Position numbers and translations under genes: made by a program. From Bacillus pinisoli (GTDB lineage Bacteria; Bacillota; Bacilli; Bacillales; SA4): a DNA stretch of 64,000 nucleotides. Below, in pieces: positions 49,603-57,531 of the stretch (positions within the stretch are counted from its first letter, which is position 1; every line of letters begins with the position of its first letter). A model generated the notes under the pieces. That model worked only from the letters and a program-made list of their open reading frames with translations. It made no database searches and was not told where the DNA came from. Where the stretch lies: contig NZ_JAJQKI010000003.1 of assembly GCF_023036475.1 (NCBI RefSeq), positions 186,001 to 250,000 of the forward strand, read 5' to 3'.

Positions 49603-50331
49603 TTAGCCTTTTCTCTTTTTTTCTTTAAACCAGAAAGGAAGATATAGCAAAGTAAAAAAGAAGACCGCCACTGCTTCTAGCGTTAAAATATAATACGGAT
49701 AGGGACCTAAGTAATCCAAAAGACTTGGATTAGAAGGCTTTCTAGCAAGGAACATATAATTTCCACCCGTCCACTTATTAACGATAAATACAAAAACCGC
49801 CATACCATTCAATACAAATAATGCTCTCCAAATCGATGCAAATGTGGGCTGCACCTTCTCAATCCAGACCATATAAAGGCAGGATAACATGATGGCAATA
49901 TGACCAATAAAAAAATGAAAATAGCGATAATGTGGAAAATCATAAAATAATTCAGGCGTAATCAAAGCTTGAATGGCACCAGCCAGTCCAAAAAAATACG
50001 TAACCTCAAAAACCCGATAACTGTTCATGATTAGCATATAAATACAAAGAAGTAGAGAAATGGAGCAAAGCTGAAGTGGGAGTGTGTCATAAGGATCCCA
50101 GATGCCTGTTTTCACATACCACGTGTATAAAGAAATCTCACATAGCAGAAGTGTACCAATCAAAGCATACCGGACACCCTTCTTGTTCCTACGTATTGCC
50201 TCGCGGTACGAATAAAGAAGGACTGCCAAAAAACCAAATAAAAGTAGCATACTAATATGCGATAGAGAAAAGGCAACAAATGGATCTGCTTTCATTCCAA
50301 AAAATGCTAACAACATCATCCCACCTTTCAT
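49603..50331 (-). CDS. YwaF-like integral membrane protein (TIGR02206 type)
   Basis: 242-aa membrane protein with about six to seven helices; PLQLCSISLLLCIYMLI (about 85), HFFIGHIAIMLSCLYMVW (about 140), NKWTGGNYMFLARKPSNPSLLDYLGPYPYYI (about 185-215) are hallmarks of the YwaF/TIGR02206 family. Function unknown. The start is uncertain: the ATG at 50331 has no clear Shine-Dalgarno, while AGGTGG inside the frame would better serve the codons at 50316 or 50313. Not in the B. subtilis order at this place. Confidence 0.8.
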   Translation of the reverse strand: MKGGMMLLAFFGMKADPFVAFSLSHISMLLLFGFLAVLLYSYREAIRRNKKGVRYALIGTLLLCEISLYTWYVKTGIWDPYDTLPLQLCSISLLLCIYMLIMNSYRVFEVTYFFGLAGAIQALITPELFYDFPHYRYFHFFIGHIAIMLSCLYMVWIEKVQPTFASIWRALFVLNGMAVFVFIVNKWTGGNYMFLARKPSNPSLLDYLGPYPYYILTLEAVAVFFFTLLYLPFWFKEKKRKG

Positions 50332-50345
50332 TTGTCCATTAATCG

Positions 50346-50408
50346 CAACACTTTAATACACTAACGCATCGGGGGCCTGTCCCCCGATGCGTTAATAAAC
50401 TAAAGTGT
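50346..50408. repeat. Long palindrome with GGGGGACAGGCCCCC core
   Basis: 29-bp arms (25 of 29 paired) around a 5-base loop: AACACTTTA..ACGCATCGGGGG and CCCCCGATGCGT..TAAAGTGTT. It fills the gap between ysgA and the YwaF-like gene and has no U-run on the minus strand. It shares the GACAGG core with the palindrome at 45662. Confidence 0.7.
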
Positions 50409-50418
50409 TTGTGTTTGA

Positions 50419-51171
50419 CTATCCTCTTAAATAATAGAGCAAAATACCAGCTGCAATCGTGACATTCAAGGATTCGGCTTTACCGTATATGGGTATATAT
50501 AGATTTTGTGTGGTTTGGGAAAGTAGTTCTTTCTGTACACCACGCCCTTCATTCCCTACGATTAGTGCAAACGGTCCAGCATGATGTACTTGCTGATATG
50601 GTTCTGCTCCTTCAAGGGAAGTACCATAAACGGCATGTCCAGAACTTTTCAGTTTTTCGATCCACTCACTTAAATTACCTCTACTAATAGGTATATGAAA
50701 GATGGACCCTTGTGATGCCCGCAAAACCTTACTGTTAAAAATATCTACCGTTCCATCTCCGATTATTATCTGATCAATCCCAGCAGCATCTGCCGTTCGG
50801 ATTAAAGTACCAAGATTACCAGGATCTTGTACGGCATCAATTAATAGGGCGGAAGAAAGATCATTATCTAGCGTAACATTAGGCTTCCTACAGATAGCTG
50901 CAACGCCTTGAGGAGTTTCTGTATCACCAATTTCATGTAGAATATCATCTGTCACAAGGAAAAGATCTATTCCATCTAAGTTCCAGCTATAAGGGAGCTG
51001 AAAGCTCTCTGCATATAGTAATTCAACAACAATTCCTGTATATTTAAGAGCCTCCTCTACTAAGTGCGCTCCCTCTATTATAAATAAGTCCGTTTTATCT
51101 CTTTCTTTTTTTGTCTGAAGCTTTTTCCACTGTTTCACCTGTGGATTTTTCTTTGATTCAATCCGTTTCAT
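50419..51171 (-). CDS. ysgA: SpoU-family RNA 2'-O-methyltransferase
   Basis: 250-aa SPOUT methyltransferase, YsgA/TrmH-like: N-terminal substrate-binding domain (MKRIESKKNPQVKQWKKLQTK) and C-terminal knot with motif 1 LIDAVQDPGNLGTLIRTADAAG (about 110-131), motif 2 ALIVGNEGRG (about 194-203) and motif 3 IPIYGKAESLNVTIAAGILLY (about 222-242). The RNA target, probably rRNA, is not shown. Matches ysgA next to sspI in B. subtilis. Confidence 0.92.
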   Translation of the reverse strand: MKRIESKKNPQVKQWKKLQTKKERDKTDLFIIEGAHLVEEALKYTGIVVELLYAESFQLPYSWNLDGIDLFLVTDDILHEIGDTETPQGVAAICRKPNVTLDNDLSSALLIDAVQDPGNLGTLIRTADAAGIDQIIIGDGTVDIFNSKVLRASQGSIFHIPISRGNLSEWIEKLKSSGHAVYGTSLEGAEPYQQVHHAGPFALIVGNEGRGVQKELLSQTTQNLYIPIYGKAESLNVTIAAGILLYYLRG

Positions 51172-51194
51172 TTATCCCATTCCTTTTTCGTATA

Positions 51195-51387
51195 GGCTGT
51201 TTTCGTATAGATTGTTGCTTTCGTAAAAATCCCAAAAGCCGGATTTTTACTTGGTAGTACAAAGTCTTTACTTTAAATCTAGAGAGTTGCTCTTTTCTAA
51301 TCTTTAAAAAATCAGCTTAACCGTATTAAATATGGCGAAATTGCTGAAATATAAGATTGAAAAGCAACAAAGTTTTAGAAAAGAGCC
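51195..51387. mobile_element. MITE copy 8 (193 bp) with perfect 8-bp duplication
   Basis: Ends GGCTGTTTTCGTATAGATTG and AAAGTTTTAGAAAAGAGCC; the direct repeat TTCGTATA is at 51187-51194 and 51388-51395. Subfamily A, opposite orientation to copies 4-6. It lies between the divergent ysgA and sspI, about 100 bp before the sspI start. Confidence 0.93.
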
Positions 51388-51492
51388 TTCGTATATGTAT
51401 GACACACATTATATCTTAATCTCCATACATAATTAAAGCGTCACTGAAGAAACTATCACTATAAATCAAAATTGTCATAAGAGGTGGACCAC

Positions 51493-51699
51493 ATGAACTT
51501 AAATTTACGTAATGCTATTATTACAAATGTACAAGGTAATAACCAACAGGAGCTTCAAGACACCATTTTAGATGCCATTCAAAGCGGCGAGGAAAAAATG
51601 CTTCCAGGTTTAGGGGTATTATTTGAGGTAATTTGGCAGAATTCATCACAAGATAACAAGCAAGAAATGTTATCGACTCTAGAGCAAGCTTTAAAATAG
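51493..51699 (+). CDS. sspI: Small acid-soluble spore protein SspI
   Basis: 68-aa minor SASP of the spore core, expressed in the forespore under sigma-G in B. subtilis. [48 protein letters not shown] is nearly diagnostic. The frame also has a GTG at 51484, but it overlaps the GAGGTGG Shine-Dalgarno that serves the ATG at 51493. No certain sigma-G promoter was found between the MITE and the gene. Confidence 0.95.
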   Translation: MNLNLRNAIITNVQGNNQQELQDTILDAIQSGEEKMLPGLGVLFEVIWQNSSQDNKQEMLSTLEQALK

Positions 51700-51708
51700 C
51701 ACGTTGTA

Positions 51709-51743
51709 AGACGAGAAGATGTACTTCTTCTCGTCTATTTATT
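51709..51743 (+). terminator. Terminator of sspI
   Basis: AGACGAGAAGA / TCTTCTCGTCT stem followed by ATTTATTT. Confidence 0.85.
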
Positions 51744-51754
51744 TAAGTAGACCA

Positions 51755-52063
51755 CTACTTCTTAAACCTGTCTCCTGTATTAGAATATATAACGATAAAA
51801 AGGCACGTACCTATAAATAATAGAAGACCCACAATAAACAACCACTGTGCTTCAAATACTTCGCTAAAGACCCACAGCCCCATACTAAAAGATAAAGCAA
51901 ACATCATTTTTCCCATAAATTTACACAAAGCAACTGTATCATATTTTTCTTTTTCTTCTTTTGGCATCGTATTATAACCCGCAATCAAAAATGATCCTTT
52001 TCCATAAGACAGTATGATTCCTAACACAATGAATAGTCCAATCATCATTAGTTGTACAACCAT
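51755..52063 (-). CDS. DUF3784-type small membrane protein
   Basis: 102-aa protein with three predicted helices: MIGLFIVLGIILSYGKGSFLIAGYNTMPKEEKEKYDTVALCKFMGKM has the YNTMxxEEKxKYD motif of DUF3784 between helix 1 and 2. Function unknown. ATG at 52063 is preferred (GAGGAGGGGTGGA upstream); the frame runs on to a TTG at 52081 that lies before the Shine-Dalgarno. Confidence 0.82.
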   Translation of the reverse strand: MVVQLMMIGLFIVLGIILSYGKGSFLIAGYNTMPKEEKEKYDTVALCKFMGKMMFALSFSMGLWVFSEVFEAQWLFIVGLLLFIGTCLFIVIYSNTGDRFKK

Positions 52064-52133
52064 TCCACCCCTCCTCTTCAAACACCCATATTTTCTTTAC
52101 GAATTATGAAGAGAAAGGTTTCGACCTTTATCC

Positions 52134-52188
52134 AACAAAAAAATCGAGTATGAGAATCATTGCGATTTTCATACTCGATTTTTTTATT
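52134..52188. terminator. Terminator downstream of the 117-aa gene
   Basis: AAATCGAGTATGA / TCATACTCGATTT stem with inner GAATC/GATTT pairing, A-run on the left and T-run on the right. It ends the minus-strand transcript of the gene at 52240-52593. Confidence 0.85.
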
Positions 52189-52205
52189 AATTGTTAATTA
52201 AGAAG

Positions 52206-52230
52206 GCTCTTTTCTAAACCTTTGTAGCAC
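52206..52230. mobile_element. MITE end fragment (copy 9)
   Basis: GGCTCTTTTCTAAACCTTTG is an intact left terminal repeat of the MITE family without any matching right end nearby; a remnant. Confidence 0.6.
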
Positions 52231-52239
52231 AGGAAACCC

Positions 52240-52593
52240 TTAATCCTTGAACGTACATAAAAAATACAATCTTTCTGCTTCATTATCTTTGAACATAAGC
52301 TCTGTAAAATCAATCCATTGATAATTTTCTAACTTTTTATCTAATACTGAATTGATCTCTGTTTCAATCTCTATCATCATCTTATACAGATCTTCAAGAG
52401 AGAAATTAAATTGTTGTGCTGCCTGTTTATATGGAGAATATAGTTTTAACAGGGATAAGAACTCTTCCCTTGTATCACTTTTCATTGCTAATTCTTCTTC
52501 TGCATTTTCAATAAATTGATAGACCTTTCTTTTGACCAGCGGAAGTGAAGCTACGATCTCTCTTTCAAAAATATCTATTATTTTTTCATTCAT
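52240..52593 (-). CDS. Unrecognised 117-aa protein, Zur-box controlled
   Basis: I do not recognise this family. It is a soluble, acidic, mostly helical protein with no signal peptide or membrane helix. SPYKQAAQQFNFSLEDLYKMMIEIE (about 53-77) has the spacing of a helix-turn-helix (..AAQQFNFSLEDLYKMM..), so DNA binding is possible but unproven. No Cys/His metal cluster; only one cysteine, near the end (YFLCTFKD). ATG with GAGGGATT upstream. Its promoter is TTGACA-17-TATATT with a Zur-like box directly after the -10, and it diverges from an oxidoreductase gene that has the same arrangement, so both are probably induced by zinc limitation. Confidence 0.65.
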   Translation of the reverse strand: MNEKIIDIFEREIVASLPLVKRKVYQFIENAEEELAMKSDTREEFLSLLKLYSPYKQAAQQFNFSLEDLYKMMIEIETEINSVLDKKLENYQWIDFTELMFKDNEAERLYFLCTFKD

Positions 52594-52661
52594 CTCAAAT
52601 CCCTCATCAACAGTTAATGTTAGAATACAAATTCTAAAATTAGTTTTTACTAAATATAATA

Positions 52662-52684
52662 TAAAGCGTAATCTTTACGATTTA
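52662..52684. promoter_or_regulatory. Zur-like operator of the 117-aa gene
   Basis: The minus strand reads AAATCGTAAAGATTACGCTT, close to the Bacillus Zur consensus AAATCGTAATNATTACGATTT with two deviations. It starts 1 bp after the -10 on the minus strand and so would cover the transcription start. Confidence 0.7.
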
Positions 52685-52685
52685 A

Positions 52686-52714
52686 AATATAATATTACAC
52701 AAATCATTTGTCAA
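52686..52714 (-). promoter_or_regulatory. Sigma-A promoter of the 117-aa gene
   Basis: Minus strand TTGACA (52714-52709), 17-bp spacer, TATATT (52691-52686). Confidence 0.75.
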
Positions 52715-52735
52715 ACTTTAGTTTAACTAACATAG

Positions 52736-52764
52736 TTGCTAAATTATTTATTATCTATTATGAT
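52736..52764 (+). promoter_or_regulatory. Sigma-A promoter of the oxidoreductase gene
   Basis: TTGCTA (52736-52741), 17-bp spacer, TATGAT (52759-52764), followed at once by the palindromic operator. Confidence 0.72.
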
Positions 52765-52796
52765 ATATAAAACGTAATCATTACGTTTTATATATC
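52762..52796. promoter_or_regulatory. Zur-like operator in a perfect 35-bp palindrome
   Basis: Every one of 17 positions on each side of C52779 pairs. The core AAACGTAATCATTACGTTT contains CGTAAT-N-ATTACG, the Zur-specific 7-1-7 signature, and not GATAATNATTATC (Fur) or TTATAATNATTATAA (PerR). It overlaps the -10 end and the start site of the gene at 52817. Confidence 0.82.
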
Positions 52797-52816
52797 AACA
52801 AGGAAGGTATGACATC

Positions 52817-53989
52817 ATGTTAGATTGGATTATAATTGGTGGGGGGATTCAGGGCATAACTGTCGCCTCTTACTTAGTAGGATCTAAAAAGGTTACTATT
52901 GATAACCTAATGATTATTGACCCTCATGATGAGCCATTAACTAATTGGAAAGTTTGCACGAGAAAAATAAACATGCCCTTTCTACGTTCTCCGTTTATTC
53001 ATCATATTGATGTGGATCCATTTAGTCTACAGAAGTTTGTAAGAAAAAAGAGACATGAAGAAACAGCTTTTTACGGTAGATACAAAAGACCTAACCTTGA
53101 AATTTTCAATGAGCATTGTGAGGAAGTCATACAAACTAACCGATTAAAGGAATGCTGGTCAAAAGGATATGTTACAGATATTAGCAAGGAAGGTATACAT
53201 TGGATTGTTCAAGTAAATCATTCTCAACAAGTTAAAAGTAGGAATGTTATATTAGCTCTAGGTTTAAGCGAACAACCAAAGTGGCCAGGTTGGGCAAAAA
53301 CTCTTAAGGAACATAATGAAGCACAGGTTTTCCATATCTTTGATGAGACATTGGAAAGCTTACACACTATTAAACCTCCTGTAACAGTTGTTGGTGGGGG
53401 AATTACTGCCGTACATACTGCCCTTCATTTAGCACAAATTTTTCCAGGTGAGGTTACACTTCTAAAAAGACATCCATTTCGACTATTTGACTTTGACAGT
53501 AATCCAGGCTGGTTAGGTCCCAAATATATGAGAGCATTTCATCATACGACTGATTTTAAAGAGCGAAGACAAATGATTGTGCAAGCTCGAAATCGAGGAT
53601 CCATTACTCGTGAACTGTACGTAAAAGTTAAAACGGCTGTTCGTGAAAAAAGATTAATCATCCAAAATGGCCAAGTACAGAAGGCAGATTACCATCTTGG
53701 CAAAATTGATCTCTATCTTTCAGAGGCTCTTCCGACTTTAAGTACCACTACATTATTACTGACTACAGGCTTCGATCAATCATTACCAGGAAAACAACTA
53801 CTACAGCCATTAATACATGCACAACAATTAAAATGCTCAGAATGCGGCTATCCAATCGTTAATCATCAACTACAATGGGGTCCCAACCTGTATGTTGCAG
53901 GTGCATTAGCTGAATTGGAGATAGGCCCAACGGCAAGAAACGTAGCTGGGGCAAGAAAAGCTGCAGAAGCCATTGTTCGGGGTATTTAA
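52817..53989 (+). CDS. FAD/NAD(P)-binding oxidoreductase, Zur-box controlled
   Basis: 390-aa soluble two-dinucleotide-binding protein. FAD site WIIIGGGIQGITVASYL (GGGIQG at 8-13), LALG-type motif VILALGLSEQPKWP (144-157), second Rossmann motif VTVVGGGITAVHTALHLA (189-206) for NAD(P)H, and C-terminal FAD segment LYVAGALAELEIGPTARNVAGARKAAEAI. INMPFLRSP..DPFSLQKF (51-74) recalls the substrate face of ornithine/lysine N-hydroxylases (SidA/IucD type), so a flavin monooxygenase is possible; substrate unknown. A CSEC pair (340-343) could bind zinc or be redox active. ATG nine bases after AGGAAGG. A Zur-like operator at its promoter suggests a role in zinc limitation. Confidence 0.75.
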   Translation: MLDWIIIGGGIQGITVASYLVGSKKVTIDNLMIIDPHDEPLTNWKVCTRKINMPFLRSPFIHHIDVDPFSLQKFVRKKRHEETAFYGRYKRPNLEIFNEHCEEVIQTNRLKECWSKGYVTDISKEGIHWIVQVNHSQQVKSRNVILALGLSEQPKWPGWAKTLKEHNEAQVFHIFDETLESLHTIKPPVTVVGGGITAVHTALHLAQIFPGEVTLLKRHPFRLFDFDSNPGWLGPKYMRAFHHTTDFKERRQMIVQARNRGSITRELYVKVKTAVREKRLIIQNGQVQKADYHLGKIDLYLSEALPTLSTTTLLLTTGFDQSLPGKQLLQPLIHAQQLKCSECGYPIVNHQLQWGPNLYVAGALAELEIGPTARNVAGARKAAEAIVRGI

Positions 53990-54140
53990 CTCCTATAAAA
54001 GAAAAGATAATCGAATTAAAAAACTTTAAGAGGTTTGCTTTTTGAATGAATAATTGTACTGAAAACAAGCCTATAGATTCCATAGTAGTACCTTTTCCAC
54101 TTAACTGGTATGTTGTCTACCTTAAATACCGGGGGAACAC

Positions 54141-54184
54141 AATGAAAAGAGCATACCAACCTACTATTGGTATGCTCTTTAGCC
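54141..54184. terminator. Bidirectional terminator between the oxidoreductase and the M42 peptidase
   Basis: AAAGAGCATACCAA / TTGGTATGCTCTTT perfect 14-bp stem, A-rich before and T-rich after. The 150 bp before it contain no convincing gene. Confidence 0.9.
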
Positions 54185-54215
54185 CATTAGATTATAAACT
54201 TAAAGAAACAATTCT

Positions 54216-55304
54216 TTATAGATACGTAATTTCTCTCACTTTCTCTGTGTCAAGACGTTTAATCACTTCAGTAATAAGCTTAACCGCATTCTCATAATCA
54301 TCACGGTGTAACATTGCCGCATGTGAGTGAATGTAACGAGTGGCAACTGTAATGGCAAGAGAAGGCACACCATTTGCCGTCATATGCATGGCACCAGCAT
54401 CTGTGCCACCACCAGCAATCGACTCGAATTGATAAGGAATTCCAAGCTCATCTGCAGTATCCGTTACGAAGTCACGTAGACCTTTGTGGGATACCATAGA
54501 AGCATCATAAAGAATAATCTGAGGACCCTTCCCCATTTTGCTAAGCGCTTCTTTATCAGAAACACCTGGTGTATCACCAGCAATACCTACATCTACCCCA
54601 AATCCAATATCCGGTTGGATGGTTTGAGCCGCTGTTTTAGCACCTCTTAGTCCGACTTCTTCTTGAACCGTACCTACTCCATAGACAATGTTAGGGTGAT
54701 TTTCGCCTTTAAGATTTTTTAGAACATCAATCGCTATCGCACAGCCGATACGGTTATCCCATGCTTTTGCTAGCAGCATCTTTTCATTATTCATTACTGT
54801 GAACTCAAAATACGGAACAACTTGATCACCAGGTCGGACACCAAATTCCATCGCTTCTTCACGACTTGACGCACCGATATCAATGAACATATCTTTAATT
54901 TCAACTGGCTTCTTACGTGCCTCAGGAGGTAGAATATGAGGTGGCTTCGAACCAATAATTCCGGTTACGTCTCCCTTACGTGTCACAATCGTTACACGTT
55001 GAGCTAGCATAACTTGTGACCACCAGCCTCCTACTGTTTGAAAACGTAAAAATCCTCTGTCATCAATTTGCGTTATCATAAATCCTACTTCATCTAAGTG
55101 GCCAGCAACCATGATTTTCGGACCGTTTGCATCTCCTACTTTTTTCGCAATCAAGCTACCTAAACCGTCTGTTGTCACTTCATCTGCGAAAGGCTCTATA
55201 TATTTTTTCATTACATCTCTAGGTTCTCTTTCGTTTCCAGGGATTCCTTTTGCATCCGTTAAGTCTTTCAACATCGTCAACGTTTCGTCTAATTGTTTAG
55301 TCAT
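54216..55304 (-). CDS. ysdC: M42-family aminopeptidase (YsdC-like)
   Basis: 362-aa metallo-aminopeptidase/endoglucanase-type M42 protein forming dodecameric TET particles in related species. Metal ligands in the expected order: [10 protein letters not shown] (His and Asp about 67-70), AWDNRIGCA (about 178), [11 protein letters not shown] (catalytic Glu about 209), VDVG (about 232) and RYIHSHAAM (about 320). Cytoplasmic. Matches ysdC upstream of rplT in B. subtilis. Confidence 0.92.
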   Translation of the reverse strand: MTKQLDETLTMLKDLTDAKGIPGNEREPRDVMKKYIEPFADEVTTDGLGSLIAKKVGDANGPKIMVAGHLDEVGFMITQIDDRGFLRFQTVGGWWSQVMLAQRVTIVTRKGDVTGIIGSKPPHILPPEARKKPVEIKDMFIDIGASSREEAMEFGVRPGDQVVPYFEFTVMNNEKMLLAKAWDNRIGCAIAIDVLKNLKGENHPNIVYGVGTVQEEVGLRGAKTAAQTIQPDIGFGVDVGIAGDTPGVSDKEALSKMGKGPQIILYDASMVSHKGLRDFVTDTADELGIPYQFESIAGGGTDAGAMHMTANGVPSLAITVATRYIHSHAAMLHRDDYENAVKLITEVIKRLDTEKVREITYL

Positions 55305-55376
55305 CTATCTTACCCCCTAATTATGTATGCCCTTTTATTATATCGGATTCCGAAATAAATGTACAAAATAATCTGA

Positions 55377-55871
55377 CTAATACCCTGAATTTTGTCTTTC
55401 GTGGTTGATCAAGTTTTTTTCTAAATAGGCTTTTTCAATCTCCTCGGGATTAAAAGATAATGCTTGTCCTAAGCCCCAATATACAGAAAGCAACTGCAAA
55501 TATAATTCCTTTGTAGGATTCTCTTTTAAAGAAAGGATTACTCGATATACATCGGTAAAAAGTTTATTTACATCTTGGTGAGAAGCTGCTACAACATCTA
55601 CATGATTAATCTCATGGTGAACCTTTAATTCTATTCCAAGAGACAAGATAAAATGAACGCCGTCAACAAACTCTTCTAAAATGACATCTTGGGAAGAAGA
55701 GGGCTTCTTACTCCAAAACTTAAAACAACGTGTTTCGTTTGCTAGCTCACCTAACTCTACTAATAAAGCCAATACCTTCCTTTCAAAAAGATCCTCATTT
55801 TCTAACTGATGATCCCGTTGAATCCTCTCATCCAGTATCTGCTGCATTTCAAATAAACGTGTTAAGTTCAT
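55377..55871 (-). CDS. Dimeric dUTPase, MazG-like superfamily
   Basis: 164-aa all-alpha dUTP diphosphatase (dUTPase_2): metal-binding EExxE-type motif VELGELANETRCFKFWSKK (about 34-52) and EEFVDGVHFILSLGIEL (about 64-80). Hydrolyses dUTP to dUMP and diphosphate. ATG with GGAGGTGT upstream. Present in several Bacillus chromosomes as well as phages; no phage genes are nearby. Confidence 0.88.
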   Translation of the reverse strand: MNLTRLFEMQQILDERIQRDHQLENEDLFERKVLALLVELGELANETRCFKFWSKKPSSSQDVILEEFVDGVHFILSLGIELKVHHEINHVDVVAASHQDVNKLFTDVYRVILSLKENPTKELYLQLLSVYWGLGQALSFNPEEIEKAYLEKNLINHERQNSGY

Positions 55872-55962
55872 ATTGACACCTCCACTATAATAATCAAAAA
55901 TTCAGTAAAGCTAATAAGGTTACCTTACCGTTTCTCCTAAATTTAATTGTTCCATCGTTTTT

Positions 55963-56694
55963 TTACACATTCTGAACAATATCCAATTCAGAAGATACTT
56001 TTTCTTCTACTATTCTGGCTAATTCATTTATGTCCCAATTATCATATTCGTCTTTATAAATAGCTGGATGGATTGTAATGGTAACATCACCTGGTTGAAA
56101 AAGAAATCCCTTTTCTTCAAATAATCGGTAGGATCCATTAATGGTGATTGGCACGATCGGTACACCAGATTTTGTGGCAAGTCTAAAGCTACCTGATTTA
56201 AATGGGGCAACAGGTTCACCTTTACTTCTAGTACCTTCTGGAAAAATAACCATGGAGTGGCCTTTCTTCAAGAGTTCTGCTCCTTCTTGAATCGCTCTAA
56301 CTGATTGTCTTCGATCTTTTCGGTCCATAAAAATACATGGAAGAACTTCCATCCAGCCTGCAATGATTGGTAATTTCTTCACTTCAATCTTCGAGATGAA
56401 ACCTAATGGCTTCTTAACAAATCCAATCAATAAAGGAATATCGAAATTACCTTGATGATTGGCAACAAAAAGAACGGGCCCATCAGGAATGTGCTCTTCC
56501 CCTTTTACAGAAATCCTCGCTCCGGTTGTTTTCACAACACCCTTTGCCCACCTTTTTGGCAAGGCATGTACAAGTTGGTCCCTCTCTTGAACAGAAGTAC
56601 GTTCGAAGGAACTCCTCTGCCACTTTCTTAAGGTAGGAATTGAAAAGACTAAATAAATCCACATATAACTAAATCCATAAATTGTTCGTAACAT
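55963..56694 (-). CDS. plsC: 1-acyl-sn-glycerol-3-phosphate acyltransferase
   Basis: Makes phosphatidic acid from lysophosphatidic acid at the membrane. 243 aa: N-terminal hydrophobic helix, the catalytic HX4D in VANHQGNFDIPLL (about 78-90), PCIFMDRKDRRQS (about 116), FPEGTRSKGEPVAPFKSG (about 152-169) and VPIVPITI (about 178). ATG with GGAGAGCAAG upstream. Confidence 0.92.
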   Translation of the reverse strand: MLRTIYGFSYMWIYLVFSIPTLRKWQRSSFERTSVQERDQLVHALPKRWAKGVVKTTGARISVKGEEHIPDGPVLFVANHQGNFDIPLLIGFVKKPLGFISKIEVKKLPIIAGWMEVLPCIFMDRKDRRQSVRAIQEGAELLKKGHSMVIFPEGTRSKGEPVAPFKSGSFRLATKSGVPIVPITINGSYRLFEEKGFLFQPGDVTITIHPAIYKDEYDNWDINELARIVEEKVSSELDIVQNV

Positions 56695-56805
56695 TACTTG
56701 CTCTCCGTTCTAAAATGCCTTTAAAGCACCTATGAAAATGATTAATCTTTTTATATAGTGCCTTAAACAAGGGACCTTTGTCCATCATTACTTACATAAC
56801 ATTAA

Positions 56806-56850
56806 ATAAAAAAATAGGATCCTAAATCAAAAGATTTAGCATCCTATTTC
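56806..56850 (-). terminator. Terminator of the VTT-domain gene
   Basis: AAATAGGATGCTAAATC / GATTTAGGATCCTATTT stem with a T-run on the minus strand, between the VTT gene and plsC. Confidence 0.85.
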
Positions 56851-56887
56851 TACAGGTTAACTCACCTTGGACTTTATGGGGAAAGTA

Positions 56888-57463
56888 TTAGCTAGCTTTC
56901 TCTACAAAAAAATCTTTCCATTTAATCTTAATTTGTTTTTCTCGAAACAGATAAAAAAGAAGGGTGAAGAAAAAAAGTGTGAAGACGATTACGGTAGGAG
57001 ATAAGTTTCGAATCGTTTGTCCAAAGTACGTATAGACAATGGCTACTGGAATATTAGTCAGGAGAGACTGCTTCGTAAAGCTAAAAAAATTTCTTTTTCT
57101 TTCCAGCATTATTAACGATAGAAGATGATACTGCATAAAGGGAACACAACGTAGTATTGCAATTTGCCCGACGGTCAAGGTTACGCGATCTCCTAGCCAC
57201 TTTTCCTTCATTCTCTTAATCTTTGTAAATGTTTTTGGCATTGATTGATAAAAGAAGTAGAACATGATGCAAGAAACCGTTAATCCAATTAGAGAGTAAA
57301 CAGTACCTAAAATGCTCCCAAAAAGGATTCCCCCTACTATACACAAAACGGTAACAGGTATAAATAAAAACTGCCTAAAACTATGAAATAGTAGAAATAC
57401 AACTGGAGCCCAGATCCCACTAGATTCTAAAAAAGCAAATAGCATTGTCATCTTCTCATTCAT
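56888..57463 (-). CDS. TVP38/TMEM64-family membrane protein (VTT domain)
   Basis: 191-aa protein with about five helices and the VTT/SNARE-associated pattern: FLFIPVTVLCIVGGILFGSILGTVYSLIGLT (about 28-58), LRCVPFMQYHLLSL (about 104-117) and VYTYFGQTIRNLSP (about 139-152). Family members are thought to be lipid scramblases or DedA-like transporters; which applies here is unknown. It takes the place of ysdB of B. subtilis. Confidence 0.82.
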   Translation of the reverse strand: MNEKMTMLFAFLESSGIWAPVVFLLFHSFRQFLFIPVTVLCIVGGILFGSILGTVYSLIGLTVSCIMFYFFYQSMPKTFTKIKRMKEKWLGDRVTLTVGQIAILRCVPFMQYHLLSLIMLERKRNFFSFTKQSLLTNIPVAIVYTYFGQTIRNLSPTVIVFTLFFFTLLFYLFREKQIKIKWKDFFVEKAS

Positions 57464-57531
57464 GATGATTCCTCCTGGATGTGATGACCTATGGGCAAAC
57501 TTCTTTCAAATATATACATTCGTACGAGCAG

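Noticed and set aside
52762..52796. Fur or PerR operator instead of Zur
   Set aside because: The half-site is CGTAAT, not GATAAT (Fur) or TTATAAT (PerR); the CG at the outer position is specific to Zur boxes. In-vitro data would still be needed to settle it.
54046..54297. Plus-strand 83-codon ORF between the oxidoreductase and the M42 peptidase
   Set aside because: It crosses the bidirectional terminator and the 3' end of the peptidase gene and has no ribosome-binding site.
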